A stretch of 64,000 nt of DNA from Rhodopseudomonas sp. (GTDB lineage: Bacteria; Pseudomonadota; Alphaproteobacteria; Rhizobiales; Xanthobacteraceae), in assembly GCF_013377015.1 (NCBI RefSeq), contig NZ_JACABA010000001.1, forward strand, positions 1,127,771-1,191,770, read 5' to 3'. Under the pieces are notes generated by a model. That model made no database searches and was not told the origin of the DNA. It was given only the letters and a program-made list of their open reading frames with translations. The position numbers were made by a program, and so were the translations under genes. The first letter of the stretch is position 1, and every line of letters starts with the position of its first letter. This document shows, piece after piece, positions 45,723 through 53,953 of the stretch.

Positions 45723-46925
45723 ATGAATGAGACGCTGTTCTATCTCGGCGACTGGCCGGTCGCGACCGGCACCGCGATCGTCACCTTCGGCCTGGCTGCG
45801 CTGGCGCTGCTGGCGGTCATCGCCGTGGCGGTCGCCCGCGGTTCGCGCAGCGGCAGCGACGCCGCGCTGGCGCAAGCGATCCGCGCCACCGAGCTGGAAC
45901 AGCGCCTCGCCCATTTGATGCGGGTCCAGCACGAGGCCACCGGGCGGGTCGATGCGATGGGGATGGCGCTGGCCGGGCGGCAGGCCGAAATAGCGCGCGC
46001 GATGACCGAGCGGCTCGACTCGGTGACGCATCGGGTCGGCCAGTCGATGGAGCAGAGCACCCGCCACACCGTCGACAGCCTGCGGGCGCTGCACGAGCGG
46101 CTCGGCATCATCGACAGCGCGCAGCAGAACCTGACCGACCTCACCGCCCAGGTAACGACCTTGCGCGACGTGCTGTCCAACAAGCAGTCGCGCGGCGCCT
46201 TCGGCCAGGGCCGGATGGAAGCCATCGTGCAGGACGGCATGCCGAAGGGCGCCTATGCTTTCCAGTATACGCTCTCGACCGGCAAGCGGCCGGACTGCGT
46301 GGTGTTCCTGCCGGACCAGCGGCCGCTGTGCATCGACGCCAAGTTTCCGCTGGAGGCAATCACCGCGCTGCACGCCGCCCGCACCGAGACGGAACGGCGC
46401 TTCGCCGCACAGCGGGTGCGGCTCGACGTGATGCGCCACATCACCGACATCGCCGAGAAATATCTGATCCCGGGCGAGACCCAGGACACCGCCTTGATGT
46501 TCGTGCCGTCAGAATCGGTCTACGCGGAAATTCACGACGGCTTCGACGACATCATCCAGAAGGCCTATCGCGCCCGCATCGTGCTGGTGTCGCCGTCGCT
46601 GCTGATGCTGGCGATCCAGGTGATGCAGCAGATCCTGAAAGACGCGCGGATGCGCGACGCCGCCGACCAGATCCGCGCCGAGGTGCTCAATCTCGGCGAC
46701 GATCTGGCGCGGCTGCGCGACCGCGTGCTGAAGCTGCAGAGCCATTTCGGCCAGGCCGAGGAGGACGTCCGCCAGATCCTGATTTCCGCCGACAAGATCG
46801 AACGCCGCGCCGCGCGGATCGATGAACTTGATTTCACCAAGGCCGAAACGCCCGCGCTGGCGCCCGAAGATGACGGCGCCGATATTCCGGCGCTGTTTCC
46901 CCGCAAGCTGCAGGCGGGGGAATAG
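45723..46925 (+). CDS. rmuC: DNA recombination protein RmuC
   Basis: A 400-aa protein with an N-terminal membrane anchor (AIVTFGLAALALLAVIAVAV), a coiled-coil region to about residue 150, then the RmuC nuclease-like domain (FQYTLSTGKRPDCVVFLPD; CIDAKFPLEA; FVPSESVYAEIHD). RmuC limits inversions between short inverted repeats in E. coli, which is notable beside an inverted-repeat element. ATG 45723 is the likely start. Confidence 0.9.
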   Translation: MNETLFYLGDWPVATGTAIVTFGLAALALLAVIAVAVARGSRSGSDAALAQAIRATELEQRLAHLMRVQHEATGRVDAMGMALAGRQAEIARAMTERLDSVTHRVGQSMEQSTRHTVDSLRALHERLGIIDSAQQNLTDLTAQVTTLRDVLSNKQSRGAFGQGRMEAIVQDGMPKGAYAFQYTLSTGKRPDCVVFLPDQRPLCIDAKFPLEAITALHAARTETERRFAAQRVRLDVMRHITDIAEKYLIPGETQDTALMFVPSESVYAEIHDGFDDIIQKAYRARIVLVSPSLLMLAIQVMQQILKDARMRDAADQIRAEVLNLGDDLARLRDRVLKLQSHFGQAEEDVRQILISADKIERRAARIDELDFTKAETPALAPEDDGADIPALFPRKLQAGE

Positions 46926-46954
46926 GGGCGCGGCGCGAGCTATCATATACTTGG

Positions 46955-46997
46955 TGTCGTCGCCCGGCTTGACCGGGCGACCCAGTATTCCAGAGCG
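46955..46997. repeat. Left 43-bp arm of the GIY-YIG element
   Basis: Begins TGTCGTCGCCCGGC and ends CCCAGTATTCCAGAGCG. It is the exact reverse complement, 43 of 43 bases, of 47329-47371. The arm contains its own small hairpin (CGCCCGG-CTTGA-CCGGGCG). Confidence 0.95.
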
Positions 46998-47003
46998 TCG
47001 ACC

Positions 47004-47303
47004 ATGAGGTCTCGGAGCTTCTACGTCTACATTCTCGCCAGCCGAATTGGCGGCACGCTCTACATCGGCGTCACCAACAACCTCATCCGCCGCGTCGCCG
47101 AACATAAATCGAAACTCGCCGAGGGCTTTACGAAGAAATACGATGTCGATCGGTTGGTCTATTTGGAATGCTTCGAAGATATTGAACAGGCCATCCACCG
47201 GGAGAAGCGGCTCAAAAAATGGCCGCGGGCCTGGAAGATTCAGTTGATCGAAAAGGACAATCCGGACTGGCGCGATCTCTATCCCGAGATTGCCGTTGCC
47301 TGA
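47004..47303 (+). CDS. Small GIY-YIG nuclease-domain protein
   Basis: A 99-aa single-domain protein. The GIY half is SFYVYILASRIGGTLYIGVT, followed by NNLIRRVAEH with the catalytic Arg and His, and the metal-binding Glu in YLECFEDIEQAIHREKRLKK. It resembles UvrC-N-terminal/YhbQ-like nucleases. No Shine-Dalgarno is obvious before ATG 47004, so expression may be weak or depend on read-through. Both flanks are the 43-bp inverted arms. Confidence 0.85.
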   Translation: MRSRSFYVYILASRIGGTLYIGVTNNLIRRVAEHKSKLAEGFTKKYDVDRLVYLECFEDIEQAIHREKRLKKWPRAWKIQLIEKDNPDWRDLYPEIAVA

Positions 47304-47328
47304 CGCACCAATCGCTCGCGACCGCAAG

Positions 47329-47371
47329 CGCTCTGGAATACTGGGTCGCCCGGTCAAGCCGGGCGACGACA
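47329..47371. repeat. Right 43-bp arm of the GIY-YIG element
   Basis: Begins CGCTCTGGAATACTGGG and ends GGGCGACGACA, the exact reverse complement of the arm at 46955-46997. The adjacent ampG gene starts 53 bp further on. Confidence 0.95.
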
Positions 47372-47423
47372 GGCGGATGTGTTGGATGCGCCATGCCTCA
47401 GCCGAATCTGCTAGCACTGCGCC

Positions 47424-48794
47424 ATGACCAACCCCGCCGACAGCACCTCTCCCGTCCCGCCCGCCGCAGCTCCCCGCGTCTCCTGGCGCGAGGCGATGGC
47501 GGTCTATCTGCAGCCGCGCGTGCTGGTCGTGCTGTTTCTCGGCTTCTCGTCCGGGCTGCCGCTGGCGCTGTCGGGCTCGACGCTCTTGGTGTGGATGCGG
47601 GAATCCGGCGTCGACCTCGGCACCATCGGGCTGTTCGCGCTGGTCGGCACGCCCTACACGCTGAAATTTCTGTGGGCGCCGCTGGTCGATGCGCTGCATG
47701 TGCCGCTGTTCACCCGAAGGGTCGGCCGCCGCCGCGGCTGGCTGGTGTTCTCGCAACTCTTGCTGATTGCCGCGATCCTGCTGCTGGCGTTGACCGATCC
47801 GGCGAAGGCGCCGTTGTTCGTGGCGCTCGGCGCGCTGCTGGTGGCGGCGATGTCGGCGACGCAGGACATCGTAGTCGATGCGTTTCGGGTCGAGAGCCTG
47901 CCGGAGAGCGAGCAGGCCGCCGGCATGGCGTCCTACGTCGCCGCCTACCGGATCGGCATGCTGGTCTCCACCGCCGGCGCGCTGTTCCTGGTCAGCGCCT
48001 ATGAGAGCACCGGACAGACCCGACTCGCGGCCTGGATGTGGGGCTATGTGACGATGGCCGGCATGGTGCTGATCGGCACGCTCACGGCGCTGATCGCCAC
48101 CGAGCCGGAGCAATCCGCCCGCGCCGAAGCCGCGACCTCCGGCGAGAGCGCCTTCATCCGCGTGACGCACGCGGCGGTCGGCGCGTTCACCGAATTCCTC
48201 ACCCGCAAGGATGCGCTGGCGGCGCTGGCCTTCGTGGTGCTGTTCAAATTCACCGACGCGTTTTCCGGCACCATGACGGCGCCGTTCGTGATCGACCTCG
48301 GCTTTTCCCGCAACGACTACGCCGCCATCGTCAAGGGCGTCGGCCTCGCCGCCACGCTGATCGGCGGCTTCGCCGGCGGCTATGTGGCGCGGCGCTATTC
48401 GCTGGCGGCGAGCCTGTGGATCGGCGGCAGCTTGCAGGCGGTCGCCAATCTGTCGTTCTCCTGGCTGGCGATCGTCGGCGTCAACCAATGGGCGCTGGCC
48501 TTCGCCATCACCGCGGAGAATTTCACCAGCGCGATCGGCACCGTGATCTTCGTCGCCTATCTGTCGGCGCTGTGCAAGAATCCGCTGCACACCGCCACCC
48601 AATATGCACTGCTGACGGCGCTGGCCGCGGTCGGCCGCACTTACCTGTCGTCCGGCGCCGGCTATGTGGCGAAAGCGACCGGCTGGCCGCTGTTCTTCGC
48701 GATCTGCGTCGTGGTCGCGGTGCCGAGCCTGGTGCTGCTGGCCTGGCTGCAACGCCGCGGGCATTTTGATGAGTTAGGGCCGGTGAAGGTGTAG
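47424..48794 (+). CDS. ampG: AmpG-type muropeptide permease (MFS)
   Basis: A 456-aa inner-membrane transporter with about twelve helices. The AmpG hallmarks are FLGFSSGLPLALSGSTLLVW, the LVGTPYTLKFLWAPLVDAL loop and SATQDIVVDAFRVE. It imports anhydromuropeptides for wall recycling and can influence beta-lactamase induction. Hairpin repeats flank it on both sides. Confidence 0.88.
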   Translation: MTNPADSTSPVPPAAAPRVSWREAMAVYLQPRVLVVLFLGFSSGLPLALSGSTLLVWMRESGVDLGTIGLFALVGTPYTLKFLWAPLVDALHVPLFTRRVGRRRGWLVFSQLLLIAAILLLALTDPAKAPLFVALGALLVAAMSATQDIVVDAFRVESLPESEQAAGMASYVAAYRIGMLVSTAGALFLVSAYESTGQTRLAAWMWGYVTMAGMVLIGTLTALIATEPEQSARAEAATSGESAFIRVTHAAVGAFTEFLTRKDALAALAFVVLFKFTDAFSGTMTAPFVIDLGFSRNDYAAIVKGVGLAATLIGGFAGGYVARRYSLAASLWIGGSLQAVANLSFSWLAIVGVNQWALAFAITAENFTSAIGTVIFVAYLSALCKNPLHTATQYALLTALAAVGRTYLSSGAGYVAKATGWPLFFAICVVVAVPSLVLLAWLQRRGHFDELGPVKV

Positions 48795-48818
48795 GCATCG
48801 CGCCACCACAAATTCAGC

Positions 48819-48921
48819 CGTCATCCCCCGCGAAAGCGGGGGACCCAGTATTCCAGAGCGCTTAGGTTCAAACATTCCCGCTCTGGAATACTGGGTCGCC
48901 CGGTCAAGCCGGGCAATGACG
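48819..48921. repeat. Gene-less relative of the GIY-YIG element arms (solo hairpin)
   Basis: Left arm 48819-48860 and right arm 48879-48921 surround an 18-bp spacer. The right arm matches the GIY-YIG right arm over almost its whole length; the left arm differs only in its internal mini-hairpin (CCCCCGCGAAAGCGGGGG). It looks like the GIY-YIG element with the gene removed. Confidence 0.88.
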
Positions 48922-48956
48922 TATGTAGTTGTTGTGACCTCAGTATCTCGACGGCG

Positions 48957-49382
48957 CTAAGGCTTGCCGACCACGCTCCACTTCGTCACCACGGCTTCGC
49001 TCATCACGCCGGCTTCCTCGGCGCAAGCGACCGCCGTCACCTTGAGCGAGATCTCCTTGCCGATCAGCCCTTTCAACTGCGCCGCCTCGGCGTCGCTCGC
49101 GGTGACGATCTGGAACGTCTCCGGCCCGGTTTCCAGATTGCACAACCCGCTCGGCGGCGGCAGTCGGCGTGGCTCGCTGACCAGCTGAAAGGTGCTGATG
49201 CGCTTGCCCTTGGCGCGGCTGCGCATCGCGTTGAGTTGTCCGGTCAGCACGTCGCCGATATTCATCGCCTTGGTCGACGTTGCCGGCTGCGGCGCCTGCG
49301 CACCGGCGACGCCGATCGACAGCGCAGCGCTGACGCACGCCAGCGCCAACACAGCCGTTCTCGTGAACTTCCATCGCGTCAT
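48957..49382 (-). CDS. Exported protein of unknown function
   Basis: A 141-aa protein with a clear signal peptide (FTRTAVLALACVSAALSIGV, cleavage after AGA) and a soluble domain with two cysteines (GLCNLETGPETF; VACAEEAGVMSE). I recognise no family. It starts 20 nt after the recR stop, the last gene of the dnaX-ybaB-recR run. Confidence 0.7.
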   Translation of the reverse strand: MTRWKFTRTAVLALACVSAALSIGVAGAQAPQPATSTKAMNIGDVLTGQLNAMRSRAKGKRISTFQLVSEPRRLPPPSGLCNLETGPETFQIVTASDAEAAQLKGLIGKEISLKVTAVACAEEAGVMSEAVVTKWSVVGKP

Positions 49383-49402
49383 CAATTGTCTTTCCGTTGG
49401 TT

Positions 49403-50008
49403 CTAAAACAGCGTCCGCTGCCGCATCGCCGCCGACAGCGTGCCTTCGTCGAGATAGTCGAGTTCGCCGCCGACCGGCACGCCATGGGCCAACCGCGTCA
49501 CCTTGACGCCGGCTTCCTGCAAAAGGTCGGTGATGTAGTGCGCCGTGGTCTGGCCATCGACCGTGGCGTTGAGCGCCAGGATGATTTCGGTGACCTTCGG
49601 GTCGTGCGCGCGCGCCACCAGCGCGTCGATGGTCAGATCCTGCGGGCCGACGCCGTCGAGCGGCGACAGCGTGGCGCCGAGCACGTGATACTGGCCGTTG
49701 GTGGCGGAGGCGCGTTCCAGCGCCCACAGATCGGCGACGTCGGCAACCACCACGATGATCGAGGGATCGCGCCTCGGATCGGTGCACACCGTGCAGGGGT
49801 CTTGCGTGTCGATGTTGCCGCAGACCTTGCAGACCTGGATCTTTTCGATCGCGACCTGCAGCGCGGCGCTGAGCGGCGCCATCAGCGCCTCGCGCTTCTT
49901 GATCAGATGCAGTGCCGCGCGCCGCGCCGAACGCGGCCCCAGTCCGGGGAGCCGCGCCAGAAGCTGGATCAGGCGTTCGATCTCAGGGCCCGCGACCGCA
50001 ATGGCCAT
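49403..50008 (-). CDS. recR: Recombination protein RecR
   Basis: A 201-aa protein of RecFOR loading and gap repair. It has a helix-hairpin-helix ([20 protein letters not shown]), a zinc finger ([16 protein letters not shown]) and a Toprim region ([27 protein letters not shown]). Its ATG directly follows the ybaB stop. Confidence 0.95.
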   Translation of the reverse strand: MAIAVAGPEIERLIQLLARLPGLGPRSARRAALHLIKKREALMAPLSAALQVAIEKIQVCKVCGNIDTQDPCTVCTDPRRDPSIIVVVADVADLWALERASATNGQYHVLGATLSPLDGVGPQDLTIDALVARAHDPKVTEIILALNATVDGQTTAHYITDLLQEAGVKVTRLAHGVPVGGELDYLDEGTLSAAMRQRTLF

Positions 50009-50329
50009 TTAGCCGAGGCCCATCCCCGGCGGCAGCGACAGGCCGCCGGTCAGCGCCTGCATCTTCTCCTGCATCGCGGCTTCCGCCTTGCGGTGCGCGT
50101 CGCCGAGCGCCGCGACCAGAAGGTCCTGGAGCACTTCGCACTCGTCCGGCTTCATCAGCGACGGGTCGATCTTGATCGCCCTGACCTCCATCTTCGCGCT
50201 CATCCGCACGCTGACCAGGCCGCCACCGGACAGGCCCTCGACCTCGATCAGGTCGAGTTCTTCCTGCATCGCCTTCATCTTCGATTGCAGCTGCGCCGCC
50301 TGCTTCATCATGCCGAGAAAATCAGCCAT
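50009..50329 (-). CDS. ybaB: Nucleoid-associated protein YbaB/EbfC
   Basis: A 106-aa DNA-binding protein of the YbaB/EbfC family (MADFLGMMKQAAQLQSKMKA; VEGLSGGGLVSVRMSAKMEV). In the conserved dnaX-ybaB-recR order, 21 nt after dnaX and abutting recR. Confidence 0.94.
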   Translation of the reverse strand: MADFLGMMKQAAQLQSKMKAMQEELDLIEVEGLSGGGLVSVRMSAKMEVRAIKIDPSLMKPDECEVLQDLLVAALGDAHRKAEAAMQEKMQALTGGLSLPPGMGLG

Positions 50330-50350
50330 GATCCGTTCCTTCTTGGAGTG

Positions 50351-52207
50351 TCATTGATCGTCGTTGTCGTATGATTCGGCGGGGTCGTCAGCACTGACAT
50401 CGGATTCCGGCGGCTCGGAGGCAAGCCTGCGCACCTCCAGCACCTTGGCGCCGGGGAATCGCGCCAGCACCTCCTGCACCCGCGGATCGGATTCCGCGAC
50501 GCGTTCGCGTTCGCTCTTCTGCAGTTCGCTTTGCGCGCGCAGCGTCGGCTGCCCCGCCTCGTTGGACACGATCACGGTCCAGCGCCGGCCGGTCCATTGC
50601 TCGAGCTTGCGCGACAGATCGTTGATCAGCGTGCGCGAGGCGCTGCGTTCCATCGCCAGTTCGAGCCGGCCGTCCTCGATCTTGACCAACCGGACGTCGG
50701 ATTCCAGCGCGGTGCGTGTCATCAGGTCGCGCTTCTCCGCGGCCAACGCCACCAGTTCGGGAAACGTCGCGATCTTCAGCGCGGCAGGTGCGGATTGCGG
50801 CTCGTTCGCCGGCGCGCTGGGCTGCGGGCGTTGCGCCGTCTCGGCGCTGCCGCGCGAGATCGGCATGCTGCGTGGGGGCGATTGCATCGCCGAGACCGCC
50901 GACGCCGATGACGACACGCTGCGCGAAGCTGCGCCGGCAGACGACGAGGCGGACGCCGACGCGGTGCCGCCGCCCTGCTCGATCATCCGGATCGCTTCGT
51001 CCGGCGTCGGCAAGTCGGCCACATAGGCGATTCGCACCAGCACCATTTCGGCAGCCGCGGCCGGACGCGTGGCGCCCTGCACTTCGGTGATGCCCTTCAG
51101 CAGCATCTGCCACATCCGCGACAGCACCCGCATCGACAGCTTGCTGGCGAAGTCGCGCGCGCGCAGCCGTTCGGTTTCGCCGAATGCGACATTGTCGGCG
51201 GTGGCCGGAACGATCTTCACCCGGGTGACGAAATTGACGAATTCGGCGAGGTCGCTGAGGATCACGATCGGGTCGGCGCCGGTGTCGTATTGCTCGCGGA
51301 ATTCGGTGAAGGCGGCGGCGATATCGCCCTGCGCCAGCGCGTCGAACAGATGGATCACGCGGGTGCGGTCGGCGAGCCCGAGCATCTGCCGCACCGCGTC
51401 GGCGCGCACGATGCCGGCGGCATGGGCGATCGCCTGATCGAACAGCGACAGCGAATCGCGCACCGAGCCTTCGGCGGCCCGCGCCAGGATACCGAGCGCC
51501 TCCGGCTCGACTTCGACATTTTCCTTGGCGGCGATATTGGCCAGATGCGCCATCAACACGTCGGCCTCGACGCGGCGCAGATCGAAGCGCTGGCAGCGCG
51601 ACAGCACGGTCACCGGCACCTTGCGGATCTCGGTGGTGGCGAACACGAATTTGGCGTGCTCCGGCGGCTCTTCCAGCGTCTTCAGGAAGGCGTTGAACGC
51701 CGCCGTCGACAGCATGTGGACTTCGTCGATGATGTAGACCTTGTAGCGGGCGCTGGCCGGCGCATAGCGCACGCTGTCGTTGATCTGGCGGACGTCGTCG
51801 ACGCCGGTGTGCGAGGCGGCGTCCATTTCCAGCACGTCCATGTGCCGGCTTTCCATGATCGCCTGGCAATGCACGCCGGGCACCGGCATGTGGATGGTCG
51901 GGCCCTTGATCGAGCCGTCCGGCAATTCATAATTCAGCGCGCGGGCGAGAATCCGCGCCGTGGTGGTCTTGCCGACTCCGCGCACCCCGGTGAGAATCCA
52001 GGCCTGCGGAATCCGTCCGGTCTCGAACCCGTTGGAGATGGTGCGCACCATCGCCTCCTGGCCGATCAGATCGTCGAACGAATTGGGGCGATATTTGCGC
52101 GCCAGCACCCGATAGGGCTTGCCCGCGGCGGGCGCGCCGCCGAGGTCGAAACCGGATTGATCGAGATCGGCCGTCGGTGGAATTGCGGGTGTGCCAGCCT
52201 CGGTCAT
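50351..52207 (-). CDS. dnaX: DNA polymerase III subunits gamma and tau
   Basis: A 618-aa clamp-loader ATPase. Walker A is GVRGVGKTTTARI, Walker B IIDEVHML, and LDEPP-type and SRC motifs follow (TLEEPPEHAKF; LSRCQRFDLR). The four-cysteine zinc module of most DnaX proteins is degenerate here, with only VHCQAIMESRH where the cysteines should be. The C-terminal half has a Ser/Ala-rich linker (about residues 410-480). No A-rich frameshift site for a short gamma form was noticed. Confidence 0.93.
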   Translation of the reverse strand: MTEAGTPAIPPTADLDQSGFDLGGAPAAGKPYRVLARKYRPNSFDDLIGQEAMVRTISNGFETGRIPQAWILTGVRGVGKTTTARILARALNYELPDGSIKGPTIHMPVPGVHCQAIMESRHMDVLEMDAASHTGVDDVRQINDSVRYAPASARYKVYIIDEVHMLSTAAFNAFLKTLEEPPEHAKFVFATTEIRKVPVTVLSRCQRFDLRRVEADVLMAHLANIAAKENVEVEPEALGILARAAEGSVRDSLSLFDQAIAHAAGIVRADAVRQMLGLADRTRVIHLFDALAQGDIAAAFTEFREQYDTGADPIVILSDLAEFVNFVTRVKIVPATADNVAFGETERLRARDFASKLSMRVLSRMWQMLLKGITEVQGATRPAAAAEMVLVRIAYVADLPTPDEAIRMIEQGGGTASASASSSAGAASRSVSSSASAVSAMQSPPRSMPISRGSAETAQRPQPSAPANEPQSAPAALKIATFPELVALAAEKRDLMTRTALESDVRLVKIEDGRLELAMERSASRTLINDLSRKLEQWTGRRWTVIVSNEAGQPTLRAQSELQKSERERVAESDPRVQEVLARFPGAKVLEVRRLASEPPESDVSADDPAESYDNDDQ

Positions 52208-52406
52208 CGATCGATCCGCAATTGCATGTCTCTCGAAGCCGGATTGCGGAACTGCTCGGGCGGATCAGGCGACCGTTTCGGGCGGCGCCCGGCCGATCGG
52301 CGCGCTCCGACAGGAACTCGCCAAAACCGGCCGCTTTCGGTTCGGACCGACGCCGTGCCCGACCAAGCGACCACGCGCGCAAAAAACAGGTAGGAGACTG
52401 ACGAGC

Positions 52407-52492
52407 GACCCGATCCGGACCTCGTTAGGGCTGCTTCCTTCCGGACCTGACCCGGTTGGCGAGTGGCTCGTCCACCGCCAATCTCCCGGTCC
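52407..52492 (-). ncRNA. ffs: Small signal recognition particle RNA (4.5S type)
   Basis: On the minus strand the conserved SRP apical motif is present (GGTCAGGTCCGGAAGGAAGC, then AGCCC). The flanks pair as a long hairpin (GGACCGGGAGATTGGCG with the 3' GGATCGGGTC side). A T6 run lies about 25 nt after the 3' end. Exact ends are approximate. It lies between the divergent HIT gene and dnaX. Confidence 0.92.
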
Positions 52493-52590
52493 TTATTTGG
52501 AGCCAAAAGCGCCGGAATGCAAGCGTGGCGGCGTCGCCCTTTGGTGTGGTAAAGCGCAGCCGACCGTGATCGTTTCGATTTGGAAGACAA

Positions 52591-53010
52591 ATGCCCGCCT
52601 CCGACTGGTCGTTGAATTCACAGCTGAAAAAAGACACCATCGACATCGGCGACCTGCCACTGTGCCGGGTGCTGGTGATCAAGGACGCGCATTATCCGTG
52701 GCTGCTGCTGGTGCCGCGCCGCGCCGATGTGGTGGAAATCTTCGACCTCGGCGAAGTCGAGCAGGCGCAGCTGATGACCGAGGTGTCCCGGGTCGCGCGG
52801 GCGCTGAAGGAAGTGACGCGATGCGACAAGCTGAACATCGCCGCGCTCGGCAATTTGGTGCCGCAACTGCACGTCCATGTGATCGCGCGCCGCAGCAGCG
52901 ATGCCGCCTGGCCGCGTCCGGTCTGGGGCGTGATGCCGCCGCTGGCGCAAGATCCGGAAGAAGTTCAGACATTCATCAGCGCGCTGCGCCGCATCATCTG
53001 GCTAGGGTGA
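52591..53010 (+). CDS. HIT-family hydrolase
   Basis: A 139-aa histidine-triad nucleotide hydrolase or transferase with the catalytic QLHVHVIARR near residue 95 and the conserved PRRADVVEIFDL region. The triad is slightly degenerate (HVHVIA). Just before nudC and co-directional. Confidence 0.85.
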   Translation: MPASDWSLNSQLKKDTIDIGDLPLCRVLVIKDAHYPWLLLVPRRADVVEIFDLGEVEQAQLMTEVSRVARALKEVTRCDKLNIAALGNLVPQLHVHVIARRSSDAAWPRPVWGVMPPLAQDPEEVQTFISALRRIIWLG

Positions 53011-53014
53011 CATC

Positions 53015-53953
53015 ATGAACGCGAACGCTTTCCCGCTCGGCCAGCCCGCCTTCGTCACCAACGTGCTGGATCGCGCCGCGCATCTGCGCGCCGACGACGA
53101 GAAACTGTTCGCAATGGAAGGCCAGGGCAACGCTCGCGCCTATGTGGTGCATCGCGATTCGCTGGTGGTGAAGCACGACACCGAGGGTCCGCGCGCGCTG
53201 CTGACGATCGACGAGGCTCTGAAGCTCGGCGCCAATCCCGGCACCATCTTTCTCGGCCTGCGCGACGGCGCGCCGGTGTTCGGGATGGGGATCGGAGCCG
53301 CGGCGGTGGAAAAGCTGCTGACCCGCGACGACGCCGCCGTCGCCGAACTGCGCGGCATGGCGATGCAGGGCGTAGTGCCGTCGGAACAGCTCTCGGCGAT
53401 CGCGATGGCAAAATCGATGGTGAGCTGGCATCAGCGCCACGGCTTCTGCGCCAATTGCGGCACCCGCACCGCGATGTCGCAGGGCGGCTGGAAGCGCGAT
53501 TGCCCGGCCTGCAAGGCCGAGCATTTTCCGCGCACCGATCCGGTGGTGATCATGCTGGTGACCCATGGCGACAAATGTCTGCTGGGCCGGCAGAAGCAGT
53601 TTCCGGCCGGGATGTATTCGTGCCTGGCCGGCTTCGTCGAGGCGGCCGAGACCATCGAGGACGCAGTGCGCCGCGAGATCTTCGAGGAGTCCGGCATCCG
53701 CTGCTCCGACGTGCGCTATTACATGACGCAGCCCTGGCCCTATCCGTCGTCGCTGATGATCGGCTGCAGCGCGGTCGCCACGTCCGAGGAGATTACGGTC
53801 GACCTCGCGGAGCTGGAAGACGCCCGCTGGTTTACCCGCGCCGAGGCCACCTTGATGCACAAGCGCGAACATCCCGACGGCCTTGCCGGCCCGCATCCGT
53901 TCGCGATCGCGCATCACCTGCTCGGCCGCTGGCTGAAGCAGGGGCCGCTTTGA
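53015..53953 (+). CDS. nudC: NAD(+) diphosphatase (RNA de-NADding Nudix enzyme)
   Basis: A 312-aa protein. Zinc ribbon CANCGTRT...CPAC, Nudix box GFVEAAETIEDAVRREIFEESGIR read from residues about 209 on, and the NudC-specific TQPWPYPSSLMIG. It hydrolyses NADH to NMNH and AMP and can remove NAD caps from RNA. Overlaps the PfkB gene start. Confidence 0.92.
   Translation: MNANAFPLGQPAFVTNVLDRAAHLRADDEKLFAMEGQGNARAYVVHRDSLVVKHDTEGPRALLTIDEALKLGANPGTIFLGLRDGAPVFGMGIGAAAVEKLLTRDDAAVAELRGMAMQGVVPSEQLSAIAMAKSMVSWHQRHGFCANCGTRTAMSQGGWKRDCPACKAEHFPRTDPVVIMLVTHGDKCLLGRQKQFPAGMYSCLAGFVEAAETIEDAVRREIFEESGIRCSDVRYYMTQPWPYPSSLMIGCSAVATSEEITVDLAELEDARWFTRAEATLMHKREHPDGLAGPHPFAIAHHLLGRWLKQGPL

Larger units (their letters stand above)
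46955..47371. mobile_element. Candidate mobile element: GIY-YIG gene between perfect 43-bp inverted repeats
   Basis: A 417-bp unit lying wholly between rmuC and ampG. Perfect 43-bp terminal inverted repeats enclose one gene, which starts 6 nt inside the left arm and ends 25 nt before the right arm. Related arms occur at 39360, 43888 and 48819 without a gene. No target-site duplication was recognised just outside the arms. The inference is a nuclease-bearing element whose deleted relatives are hairpin repeats; no mobility has been shown. Confidence 0.55.

Noticed and set aside
46509..48764. A 751-codon open frame on the minus strand across rmuC, the GIY-YIG unit and ampG
   Set aside because: It crosses three real genes and two repeats in antisense and has shadow-like composition.
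39360..48921. Possible CRISPR array from regularly recurring hairpin repeats
   Set aside because: The repeats are kilobases apart, in both orientations and between genes, without spacers or cas genes.
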